NCBI RefSeq assembly: GCF_004022565.1
Contig: NZ_CP022987.1
Coordinates: 2,604,001 to 2,668,000 of the forward strand
Reading direction: 5' to 3'
Length of the DNA: 64,000 nt
Source of the DNA: Pollutimonas thiosulfatoxidans
GTDB lineage: Bacteria; Pseudomonadota; Gammaproteobacteria; Burkholderiales; Burkholderiaceae_B
Below, piece after piece: positions 32,586 through 40,668 of the stretch. How positions within the stretch are numbered: position 1 is the first letter of the stretch; each line of letters starts with the position of its first letter. The position numbers and the translations under genes are program-made. Under the pieces are notes generated by a model, which ran no database searches, was not told the origin of the DNA, and saw only the letters and a list, made by a program, of their open reading frames with translations.

Positions 32586-32599
32586 ACAGAACGTTCGGT
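32586..32599. promoter_or_regulatory. Putative TetR operator 2 (ACAGAACGTTCGGT)
   Basis: A 14-bp palindrome with one mismatched pair, matching operator 1 at 12 of 14 positions. It lies downstream of the candidate -10 and about 27 bp before the TRAP receptor ATG, suitable for blocking transcription. Confidence 0.55.
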
Positions 32600-32625
32600 T
32601 AGAAAATCCAAACAGGAGGAGACAC

Positions 32626-33765
32626 ATGCAAGTTTCACGCAAACCCGCCCGCTTCATTGCGAAGGCAATAATTACAACAACCTTGGTAGCACTAGGCAGC
32701 TTCGGCGCCCTTGCTAACGCGCAAGCGGCAAGTGCTGCAAAAGTCCGACTTTCTTTTTCCAGTGCGCTGGGCCCCGACACAGCAGTCAACAAGCAAGCCA
32801 AGTGGTATATGGACGAAGTGGCCAAGCGTAGCGGCGGGCAAGTCCAATGGGACGAGTTCTACGCTGCCTCGCTGCTTTCATCAGTGGATACCGTCAGCGG
32901 CGTAGCCGACGGTCGAGCCGATGTCGCCTACTTCGCTTCCGTTTACGATCCCTCGCGCTTTCCCTTGATGGACATCGGCTTTGTACCGATGCCAGGTAGC
33001 AATAGCGTAGGAAATGCACGCGCGTGGCGTGAACTGATGGAGGAGAACGAAGCGCTGCAAGCAGAAGCCCGCGCCGCAGGCGTCAAAGTTCTGATCTTTA
33101 ACGGCGTTGCCAGTACATCCAACATTGTCACCAAGCAGCCGCAGGACGACCTGGCGCAGTTCAAGGGCAAGAAGGTGCGCTTTGTCGGGCCGGTCACCAC
33201 GGCCATACAGAAGCTCGGCGCCAACCCGGCTAGCATCGCGGCCGAAGATATATACGAAGCGATGGAGCGTGGGCTGATCGATGGCATCGGCGGCACATCG
33301 ATAGAATCGGTTGTCGGTAGCGGCTGGCACGAGGTTGCCCCGTGGATGCACTACCTGCCTATCGGCAACTATGCGTCATCACTGGGCGTCATCATTGGCC
33401 TGAACACTTGGGAGAATCTTCCTGCAGACTTGCAAAAAGTCATGATGGAAGTGGCAGACGACTACTATCGCCAGCTTCCGAACATCTTGGCGGCATCCGA
33501 AAAAGCGGCCTGCGACCAACTGCTTGCAGCTGGCGGGGGCACCATTGTCTATGACCTGACCAACCCGGTAGCCAAGGACTGGGTCGACGGGGTGGGTGAT
33601 TCGGTATTCGAGGTGTGGCGAAGCAATGCGCAACGCAGCCGCGTCAGCGCTGAAGCCATTGCTTCTGTAGAGGCCGACTATAAGCAGAAACTATTGGCGC
33701 ACGCCAATGTACCCAACTATACCCCTGGGGAATTCCTGTGCAGCGCCCGCTCCAGGCGCGGCTAA
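32626..33765 (+). CDS. TRAP transporter substrate-binding protein, DctP type
   Basis: A 379-residue periplasmic receptor, longer than most of the family. A signal peptide runs to about residue 34 (hydrophobic core TLVALGSFGALANAQA). Ligand-domain features include KGKKVRFVGPVTTAIQKLG, with the conserved Arg, and YEAMERGLIDGIGGTS. An AGGAGG site is seen before the ATG. It is the first gene of an operon with both permeases, a class III CoA-transferase, a crotonase, a CoA ligase and an AhpD-like protein. The substrate is presumably an acid that is then activated by the ligase. Confidence 0.93.
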   Translation: MQVSRKPARFIAKAIITTTLVALGSFGALANAQAASAAKVRLSFSSALGPDTAVNKQAKWYMDEVAKRSGGQVQWDEFYAASLLSSVDTVSGVADGRADVAYFASVYDPSRFPLMDIGFVPMPGSNSVGNARAWRELMEENEALQAEARAAGVKVLIFNGVASTSNIVTKQPQDDLAQFKGKKVRFVGPVTTAIQKLGANPASIAAEDIYEAMERGLIDGIGGTSIESVVGSGWHEVAPWMHYLPIGNYASSLGVIIGLNTWENLPADLQKVMMEVADDYYRQLPNILAASEKAACDQLLAAGGGTIVYDLTNPVAKDWVDGVGDSVFEVWRSNAQRSRVSAEAIASVEADYKQKLLAHANVPNYTPGEFLCSARSRRG

Positions 33766-33806
33766 GCCCGGCACCCTGAATATCCAGCAAACAAAAGGGG
33801 AACCTC

Positions 33807-34292
33807 ATGGCCAGAAACAACTCTCCGACAGCTTGGGCAGCCGTTATTGCCGGCATCGGGATCGTCATTCTCATGTTCCTGACGGTGGTGGACGTGCTTA
33901 TGCGCAAGTTCACCGGCCAAGGGGTTCCCGGCGCGCTGGAGTATAGCGAAGTGATACTGGCGGCCTGCGTGTTCCTGGGGTTCGCGGCGGCCGAACGATC
34001 CGGCGCCAACGTTAAGACCAACATGATCACCTCGCAACTTTCGCGTACAAGCCGGCGCCTTTTTGTCTTGCCTGCCCTCGTGGCATGCATCGTATTCATG
34101 CTGATGCTTATCTATGCCACCAGTTTCAGTGCGTACGACTCATTCATACGCGCCGAGTCTCGCTTTGGCCTGATACGCGTGGCCATCTGGCCTGCCCGTG
34201 TCGCATTGACGATAGGTCTCGTTCTGATGCTTGTGGAGTATCTGGTCAATATCCGCAAAGCCAGCCCGCAAGATCCCCTTCAGAATCTATAA
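33807..34292 (+). CDS. TRAP transporter small permease, DctQ type
   Basis: A 161-residue membrane protein with four predicted helices (about residues 10-30, 45-65, 85-107 and 125-147). The VVDVLMRKFTGQGVPGALEY segment after helix 1 is the usual DctQ signature. It lies 41 bp after the receptor gene and 31 bp before the large permease gene, so the three make one TRAP unit. Confidence 0.9.
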   Translation: MARNNSPTAWAAVIAGIGIVILMFLTVVDVLMRKFTGQGVPGALEYSEVILAACVFLGFAAAERSGANVKTNMITSQLSRTSRRLFVLPALVACIVFMLMLIYATSFSAYDSFIRAESRFGLIRVAIWPARVALTIGLVLMLVEYLVNIRKASPQDPLQNL

Positions 34293-34323
34293 CCCGTAAG
34301 GGAATGCCACTGGAGCATTAATC

Positions 34324-35700
34324 ATGTCTTTAGAGACAATCTTCGTTGTGACGCTGGTGATCGGCCTACTCGTCTACATTGTGCTGGCAGAACAACCCAT
34401 CTGGCTGGCGTTGGTTATCTCCGGCGGTGTCGGCATCTACTTGCTGAAAGGTAATGGTGTATTGATGTCGTCTCTGGGGACACTACCGTTCTCGGCTACA
34501 TCGAAGTATTCCTTTCTGATTATTCCCATGTTCGTGCTCATGGGGGTGGTAGCCAGCAAGGCCAGATTGGCCGAAGACGTCTACGCGGTTGCCGAGAAGT
34601 TCTCGCGGCGGCTTCCCGGCGGTTTAGCGATCGCAACGATTCTTGCCTGCGGAGGCTTTGCGGCGGTGACCGGATCCAGTGTTGCCACAGTTGCGACCAT
34701 AGGCCGCATCGCGATCGACGAGATGAAGAAGCATGGCTACCGCGTAGCCGCTGCGGCGTCCATCGTAGCTAGCGGTGGCACGCTGGGCGTACTGATTCCG
34801 CCGAGCATCATTCTGGTCGTCTACGGCATTCTCACTGGCGAATCCATAGGCCGCCTCCTTCTTGCCGGCATAGGGCCGGGCCTACTGTCCATCGCTGTAT
34901 ACATCGTCACCATAGTCGTTCTATACAAGCGCGGTTTCTTTACCGAGCGCGCCGCCGGCCATCAAGGACAACAGCCGGAAAGCCCGGCGCTTGCCACTAC
35001 ATCGAGCAACGCGATTGCTCCACGGAGGCTGACCTCCAGCAATTACGTAGGCACCGCCTATATCGGCGCACTGTTCTTCGTAGTCATCGGAGGACTGTAC
35101 TCGGGGCTCTTCACGGCGACCGAATCTGGCGCCATCGCCGCGGCCTTGGCGGTGGTTGTGCTCTTCGTTCGCACGGTCAGAACACCTGCACTTTTCCTGG
35201 GGCGCTTTCGCGAGGCCGTTTCAGAGACTGCCCAACTTAGCAGCATGATCTTCGCACTACTGATCGGCGGGGCGGTCTTCACCTACTTCCTCGTAGCAAG
35301 CAGGTTGCCGATGATACTGGTCCAAGCCGTCACGTCGGCCGATGTGTCGGCCATGACGGTACTGCTGCTGGTCTTGCTGGCGATGCTGGTTCTCGGATGC
35401 TTCCTGGACTCTTTATCCATCCTGGTCATCACGATTCCGCTGGCCTACCCCGTATTGAATAGCCTGGGCATCGATGGCATTTTGCTGGGAATCCTGGCCG
35501 TAAAAGCCATTGAAATCGGTCTCGTCACCCCGCCAGTCGGCTTGAATGTGTACGTGGTCTCGGCCGCCGTGCCCGGGCTGGAGCCCAGCGCGGTATTCAA
35601 AGCCATCTGGCCCATGGTCATCGCCGATCTTATCGTCATTGCCCTACTGATCGTCTTCCCCGGTATAGCGACTGCTCTGCCCGACATGATGTACGGCTAA
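34324..35700 (+). CDS. TRAP transporter large permease, DctM type
   Basis: A 458-residue, strongly hydrophobic large permease. DctM hallmarks are MFVLMGVVASKARLAEDVYA, GGFAAVTGSSVATVATIG, TLGVLIPPSIILVVYG and VTPPVGLNVYVV. It is somewhat longer than the two other complete DctM proteins here because of a polar insert near residues 205-238 (ERAAGHQGQQPESPALATTS). It ends 20 bp before the CoA-transferase gene. Confidence 0.94.
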   Translation: MSLETIFVVTLVIGLLVYIVLAEQPIWLALVISGGVGIYLLKGNGVLMSSLGTLPFSATSKYSFLIIPMFVLMGVVASKARLAEDVYAVAEKFSRRLPGGLAIATILACGGFAAVTGSSVATVATIGRIAIDEMKKHGYRVAAAASIVASGGTLGVLIPPSIILVVYGILTGESIGRLLLAGIGPGLLSIAVYIVTIVVLYKRGFFTERAAGHQGQQPESPALATTSSNAIAPRRLTSSNYVGTAYIGALFFVVIGGLYSGLFTATESGAIAAALAVVVLFVRTVRTPALFLGRFREAVSETAQLSSMIFALLIGGAVFTYFLVASRLPMILVQAVTSADVSAMTVLLLVLLAMLVLGCFLDSLSILVITIPLAYPVLNSLGIDGILLGILAVKAIEIGLVTPPVGLNVYVVSAAVPGLEPSAVFKAIWPMVIADLIVIALLIVFPGIATALPDMMYG

Positions 35701-35720
35701 CGTTAACCTGGAAAGCTTGC

Positions 35721-36872
35721 ATGAACCCCGTAACACAACGTCCGCTGCATGGCGTGAACATTCTTGAACTGCAAGGCATGGGTCCCGTGCCGTTTTGCAC
35801 CATGATGATGGCCGACCTGGGCGCCAACGTGATACGCGTTGACCGCAAAGATGCGCCAGGCGCTGTCGTTCCAGACAATCCGATCGTCAATCGTGGGCGC
35901 CGGTCCATCGTCATCGACCTGAAGTCCGAAGGCGGCGCCTCAGTGTTTCGTGACCTGGTGAAAAAGTCGCACGTGCTTATCGAAGGATACCGCCCCGGTG
36001 TTGCCGAGCGACTCGGCGTGGGCCCCGATGTGTGCCATGCGCTTAATCCTGAACTCGTTTACGCCCGACTGACCGGCTGGGGACAAAGCGGCAGGCGCTC
36101 GCAACTGGCGGGGCATGACATCAACTACATTGCCGCGACGGGCGCTTTGCATGCCATAGGCGAAACACGTCCGGTGGTTCCACTGAATATCATAGGCGAC
36201 TATGCCGGCGGCTCGGCCCTGGCCTTCGGCGGAATCATGGCCGCATTGCTGAATGTCGCAAAAGGCGCCAAATGCCAAGTAGTGGACTCTGCCATGGCCG
36301 AAGGGGTGTCGTACCTGCTGTCATTTCAGTATGGCTTGCTGGCACAAGATGCCTGGAAGGATCAGCGTAGTGTGAATCTGCTTGATGGCTCGCATCCGCT
36401 GTATCGGGTCTATGAATGTCGCTGCGGCGACTACATGGCTGTCGGGGCACTCGAGTCCAGGTTTGCAAACGTCCTGTTCGACCGGATGGGCGAGGACGAT
36501 CTCAAGCAGTTGGATCTTCATGATCCTGCAGCGCTAAAGACCATAGAACAGCGCCTCGAACAGGCTTTTCTTTTGAAAGATCGTGATGCCTGGGCAACCA
36601 TCCTGGAAGACAGCGATTGTTGCGCCACGCCTGTACTAAGTTTGCTGGAAGCCCGCGACGACCCGGGCCTGGCTGACCGAAATACCTTCCGCGAGCGCCA
36701 AGGCTTGTCCGAGCCCGCGCCCTCTCCACGTTTTTCTTTTTCCGCGGCAGAAACCTTGGCAGCTCCGGCCTCCGGCCAACATACGCGCGACATACTCGAA
36801 GAACTGGGTTACGGCATCGAAAAGATCGATGAACTGCTGCAGTCAGCCGCTGTATCCGGAGGCGAAGAATGA
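35721..36872 (+). CDS. Class III CoA-transferase family protein, alpha-methylacyl-CoA racemase-like
   Basis: A 383-residue CaiB/BaiF-family protein. The GHDINYIAATGAL motif (His132) and the GDYAGGS motif (Asp160) correspond to the catalytic His/Asp of alpha-methylacyl-CoA racemase, while VDSAMAEG has an Asp (D189) near the position of the transferase nucleophile. The racemase reading fits best but CoA transfer cannot be ruled out. Its stop overlaps the crotonase start by four bases. Racemisation of a 2-methyl-branched acyl-CoA before beta-oxidation would fit the operon. Confidence 0.9.
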   Translation: MNPVTQRPLHGVNILELQGMGPVPFCTMMMADLGANVIRVDRKDAPGAVVPDNPIVNRGRRSIVIDLKSEGGASVFRDLVKKSHVLIEGYRPGVAERLGVGPDVCHALNPELVYARLTGWGQSGRRSQLAGHDINYIAATGALHAIGETRPVVPLNIIGDYAGGSALAFGGIMAALLNVAKGAKCQVVDSAMAEGVSYLLSFQYGLLAQDAWKDQRSVNLLDGSHPLYRVYECRCGDYMAVGALESRFANVLFDRMGEDDLKQLDLHDPAALKTIEQRLEQAFLLKDRDAWATILEDSDCCATPVLSLLEARDDPGLADRNTFRERQGLSEPAPSPRFSFSAAETLAAPASGQHTRDILEELGYGIEKIDELLQSAAVSGGEE

Positions 36873-37600
36873 GCGACATCCTGTTCACCGAGTTCACTGG
36901 GCGCAGTGTCACCATCACCTTGCATCGGCCTTCACAAGCCAACGCCATGAATTGGGACATGCTCGACGCCATCAGTTCGGTCTTTCGCGATCTGGCGCAG
37001 CGGGACGACATCGACGTCGTAGTGTTGCAAGGCGCGGAAGGGCATTTTTGCTCTGGCTGGGACGTTTCTCATGCAGTAAGCACTCCAGACGAAGCCCTGC
37101 TGCTGAATCAGCGCGGGCAAGAAATGATAGAGGCTGTTCAGCAATGCCCGGCAGTGACGGTGGCAGCGCTGGAAGGCGCCGTCATCGGTGGCGGCTTGCT
37201 GCTGGCCGCAGCGTGCGATATACGCATCGGTACGCCGTCCATCAAGCTTTGCCTGCCAGAAGTCAATTTCAATGTACCTGTGCTCTGGACGGGGCTATCC
37301 CCCTTGGTGCGCGAGATCGGATTCAGTGCCACGCGCGAGCTTGCCTTCACCGGCAGGAGGTATGACGCGGCATGGGCGATACAGCGCGGCCTGATCAGCG
37401 AGTGCGTTGACGCCGATGCCTTGCCGGCCACTGTGGAATCGCTGATCAAGCGGCTGGACAACGGAACCGGCGACGCATTGAAGACCATGAAGAAGGATCT
37501 TATCCGCTTGGCCGCAGCCCTTATGCCCGCCGCTCACGACTACGGCGCGCCTAAGATCGTCGACAGTGTCATGACCAGCATTCTTGCCAAACATAAGTAA
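36869..37600 (+). CDS. Crotonase-family protein with one catalytic Glu missing
   Basis: A 243-residue crotonase-fold protein. The oxyanion-hole region is GAVIGGGLLLAAACDIRIG: the residue that is the first catalytic Glu of hydratases is Leu111 here. The second Glu is kept (LPEVNF, E131). One-Glu crotonases are often isomerases, thioesterases or decarboxylases. It overlaps the racemase-like gene by four bases and is 10 bp before the CoA ligase. Its substrate is presumably the acyl-CoA made by that ligase. Confidence 0.92.
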   Translation: MSDILFTEFTGRSVTITLHRPSQANAMNWDMLDAISSVFRDLAQRDDIDVVVLQGAEGHFCSGWDVSHAVSTPDEALLLNQRGQEMIEAVQQCPAVTVAALEGAVIGGGLLLAAACDIRIGTPSIKLCLPEVNFNVPVLWTGLSPLVREIGFSATRELAFTGRRYDAAWAIQRGLISECVDADALPATVESLIKRLDNGTGDALKTMKKDLIRLAAALMPAAHDYGAPKIVDSVMTSILAKHK

Positions 37601-37610
37601 AGAGACGGCC

Positions 37611-39296
37611 ATGCATCCCGAAACAGAACAAGACCTTCGAGGCTTCCTGGACACGCGGCAATGCCTGCACGCCACGCTGCAAAAGTCTGCCCGGCGCCAC
37701 CCTGATCGCTGCGCGCTCGTGTTTGGGGACGATGCCTACACCTACCGGCAGCTTTGGAGCGATGTCAGGAAACTGGCCCAAGGGCTGCGTGCCCATGGGG
37801 TGGCACCGGGCGACAAGGTCGCCATCATGCTGCCCAACAGCTATGACTTCGTGCTGGCGGTGTATGCGTTATCTTGCCTGGGTGCTATCGAAGTACCCAT
37901 CAACACGCGCTACAAGAAGTCCATGCTGCAGCATGTATTGCAAGATTCCGCGGCAAAAATCGCCGTGGTGCACCCTAGTTTTGTCCCGGCCTTTGCTGAG
38001 CTCTACGAGACGGGCAAAGACATCCCACTGCAAGGCATATTCATCGTCGACTCGGTGTCGGCCCCCGAGGCGCCGCCCCCAACAACGCAGGCGACGGGCT
38101 TGCCGGCAAGCCTGTTGCGCCCTTGGGGCGAACTACTTTCGGGGCCTGCATTGTCAGAGCCTGATATCCATCAGGGCAACTACTTTGAGGTCCATGCCGT
38201 CCTCTATACCTCGGGCACCACAGGGCCCTCCAAGGGCGTGCTGGTAAGCCATTCGCATACATTGACCTACGCAAGAGACTGGATACGGGCAGTCGACTTC
38301 ACCGCCGACGACATCATCTACAGCCCCTTGCCTCTGTTCCATACCATCGCACATAGTTTGGGTCTGGTGCCTTCTGTAGCTCTGGGCGCCCGTATCTGTT
38401 TCGATGCGAAGTTCAGCGCATCCAACTACTGGAAGCGAGCTGCGCAAACCCAGGCCACCGTCGTGCACGGCATCCACAGCATGGTGCCTATGCTGCTTAA
38501 TCAGCCGACATCGCCGTGGGACCGCCAACACAAGGCCCGCTTGTTCTACAACGGGACCAGTAGCGAGGCGGCAAGTTTCAGGCAACGGTTTGGTTGCGGC
38601 ATTGGCGAAGCCTATGGAGCGACTGAAACAGGCATGGTGGCTTTTACACGGAGCGGAACTACGCCACCGCCGGGATCCTGCGGGCTAATAAACCGCGAAG
38701 CATTCGAAGTATGCATCGTTGACGAACTGGACGACCCGGTGCCTTACGGACAGCGCGGTGAAATACTGGTCCGCCCCCGCGATCCTTACAGCATGATGTC
38801 GGGCTACCTGAATCGCCCCGACGCTACCGCCGAGGCCTATCGCAATCTCTGGTTCCATTCCGGCGACACCGGTGCAATAGACCCAGACGGCTATCTATTC
38901 TTCTATGACAGAAAAAAAGACGCCCTCCGTCGCCGCGGAGAAAACATCAGTTCCTACGAAGTGGAGCGCATCATCAACGCGCACCCAAGCGTTCTCGAGT
39001 CGGCCGTCATCGCCGTGCCCTCCGGCCTGGTGGACGACGAGGTAAAAGCCGTTGTCGTCCTGAAGGAAGGCGCGCAACTGGCCTATGAAGACTTAAACGA
39101 ATTTCTCGGTCGCGAGCTTCCCGACTTCATGGTGCCTCGCTACCTTGAGTACAAAACGCAGCTTCCCAAGACGCCGAACGAAAAAGTAGAAAAACACATA
39201 CTCCGTCAAGAAGGCAACTGCGGACTTACCGAAGCAACTTGGGACAGTACCCACCCACACGACTTTTCACCACCCACCTCATTAACTAAGGAATAA
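37611..39296 (+). CDS. AMP-forming acyl-CoA ligase
   Basis: A 561-residue ANL-family ligase. The phosphate loop is YTSGTTGPSKGVL, then PLFHTIAHS, the SGDTGAIDPDGY hinge region and KKDALRRRGENISSYEVE. The C-terminal Lys region is PKTPNEKVEKHIL, where Asn-Glu replaces the usual Thr-Gly. The ATG at 37611 is chosen because it follows the crotonase stop by 10 bp; an in-frame ATG at 37584 lies inside the crotonase gene. It probably activates the acid imported by the TRAP system of this operon. Confidence 0.92.
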   Translation: MHPETEQDLRGFLDTRQCLHATLQKSARRHPDRCALVFGDDAYTYRQLWSDVRKLAQGLRAHGVAPGDKVAIMLPNSYDFVLAVYALSCLGAIEVPINTRYKKSMLQHVLQDSAAKIAVVHPSFVPAFAELYETGKDIPLQGIFIVDSVSAPEAPPPTTQATGLPASLLRPWGELLSGPALSEPDIHQGNYFEVHAVLYTSGTTGPSKGVLVSHSHTLTYARDWIRAVDFTADDIIYSPLPLFHTIAHSLGLVPSVALGARICFDAKFSASNYWKRAAQTQATVVHGIHSMVPMLLNQPTSPWDRQHKARLFYNGTSSEAASFRQRFGCGIGEAYGATETGMVAFTRSGTTPPPGSCGLINREAFEVCIVDELDDPVPYGQRGEILVRPRDPYSMMSGYLNRPDATAEAYRNLWFHSGDTGAIDPDGYLFFYDRKKDALRRRGENISSYEVERIINAHPSVLESAVIAVPSGLVDDEVKAVVVLKEGAQLAYEDLNEFLGRELPDFMVPRYLEYKTQLPKTPNEKVEKHILRQEGNCGLTEATWDSTHPHDFSPPTSLTKE

Positions 39297-39298
39297 GC

Positions 39299-39640
39299 AT
39301 GAGCAACAACTGGCCTGAAACACTGAACAATCTCGGCAAGGGCGGCGCCAAACTGGCCAAAGAAATTCCGGACGTCATTACCGCGTTTGGCAACCTTAAC
39401 GCAGCCGTAGATCAAGGGAAGGTGCTCGACGCCAAGACGCGAGAGCTGATCTCGATGGCGGTTGCCGTCACTACCCGTTGCGACGGCTGCATCTCCGCCC
39501 ATGCAGCGGCAGCCCACAAGGCAGGCGCCTCGAAAGAAGAGCTTGCCGAAGCACTGGGAGTCGCGATTGCATTGAACGCCGGCGCAGCCTTTGTGTACTC
39601 GACCCGCGCCCTGGAAGCGTTTGATCAACTGGGCGGTTAA
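39299..39640 (+). CDS. Carboxymuconolactone decarboxylase/AhpD-like protein
   Basis: A 113-residue AhpD-fold protein. The redox motif is Cys61-x2-Cys64 with His68 (CDGCISAH), typical of AhpD-like alkylhydroperoxidases; the true carboxymuconolactone decarboxylase lacks this pair. It begins two bases after the CoA ligase stop and ends the operon. A role in peroxide protection or thiol redox during catabolism is likely, but its link to the pathway is only by position. Confidence 0.92.
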   Translation: MSNNWPETLNNLGKGGAKLAKEIPDVITAFGNLNAAVDQGKVLDAKTRELISMAVAVTTRCDGCISAHAAAAHKAGASKEELAEALGVAIALNAGAAFVYSTRALEAFDQLGG

Positions 39641-39648
39641 TTATAACG

Positions 39649-39667
39649 ACGGCCCCGACCGGGCCGT
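39649..39667. terminator. Hairpin between convergent genes
   Basis: ACGGCCC and GGGCCGT form a perfect seven-bp stem around a five-base loop, nine bases after the AhpD-like stop. It separates two converging transcripts. No T-tract follows. Confidence 0.5.
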
Positions 39668-39745
39668 GCCTAGTGGCATGGAAGAGCGGAGTTCAAGGCA
39701 ATTAATGGCTCGTAGCCGGTCTTCCACAATCAACCTGTACTCGCG

Positions 39746-40651
39746 TCAATGACGAGACGGCTTCTTCCAGTACATGCCCAGTTCCTCCTTGCGCTTGAAC
39801 TTCGCGCTGACTCTGTTCACCGCCTCTTTACCAAGCTCGGCCACGAGATTAGACAACAGTCCCTCGAACACCGAGAAAGTGGGCACCAGGGTTTGGTAAA
39901 AATTCGTGCTCGCCGTGGGCACAATGATCTTTCTCTTCGCCTTCAAAGCGACTGGTGAGACGGAACTGTCTGTAAGCGCCACAACCGGGATAGAGTGCTG
40001 AGCACAATATTGCGCTATCTGAACTGCGTCAGCTGCATAAGGGTCGAAGCTGATGATAAATACAATATCGTCCCGGTTAAAGGACACAAGGTCTTCGTCG
40101 AAGGTCGAAAACCGGCCTTCGAAAAGGCGTACATCCTCCAGAATTAGGCTGAGCACATACCGAAGATAAAACGCTGCGGGAAAGACACCGCTAGTGCCTA
40201 CAACGCCAACACGACGCGCACCTAACAATAAAGCCGAAATACGCTTGAGTTCTTCTGAGGCTATCGACTTATGGGTGTCGACCAGATGGTTCACCAAATT
40301 GCCGGTCGTGCGGCTCCAAAAATCTCCATTCTCATCTTTGTTCCCACTGCCTATCATGCGCTTCGTGTGAACCCCATAACGCGAAGGCCCAGTGAGCGAT
40401 AGGCCGACCCGGTACACGTCTCGGAACCCCTGGTAGCCCTGGAACCCCAACAGGTTGATGAACCGTACGACGGTGGATGTGCTGACACCTGCCAATTCAG
40501 ATACCTGACGAATAGGCAGCAGTGCGATGCGCGATGGCTCTTTCAGAACAAAGCGACTGAACTTCTGCATGCCTGGGCTCAGGTTGGGATACTCAGCTTC
40601 GATCCGTTGTTGGATGTCGATTACCGTAAGGGGTCGCTTTGTTCTTGTCAT
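39746..40651 (-). CDS. MurR/RpiR-family transcriptional regulator (HTH plus SIS domain)
   Basis: A 301-residue regulator. The N-terminal helix-turn-helix is around residues 40-75 (VSELAGVSTSTVVRFINLLG) and the SIS domain covers about 130-260, with VGVVGTSGVFPAAFYL and DDIVFIISFDPYAADAV. SIS domains usually bind phosphosugars, but RpiR proteins also occur in acid-catabolism clusters. The gene is the last of the minus-strand Liv/Hyu/ligase group, 17 bp after the ligase, and may regulate that group. Confidence 0.92.
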   Translation of the reverse strand: MTRTKRPLTVIDIQQRIEAEYPNLSPGMQKFSRFVLKEPSRIALLPIRQVSELAGVSTSTVVRFINLLGFQGYQGFRDVYRVGLSLTGPSRYGVHTKRMIGSGNKDENGDFWSRTTGNLVNHLVDTHKSIASEELKRISALLLGARRVGVVGTSGVFPAAFYLRYVLSLILEDVRLFEGRFSTFDEDLVSFNRDDIVFIISFDPYAADAVQIAQYCAQHSIPVVALTDSSVSPVALKAKRKIIVPTASTNFYQTLVPTFSVFEGLLSNLVAELGKEAVNRVSAKFKRKEELGMYWKKPSRH

Positions 40652-40668
40652 TTCCGATTCTTATATGA

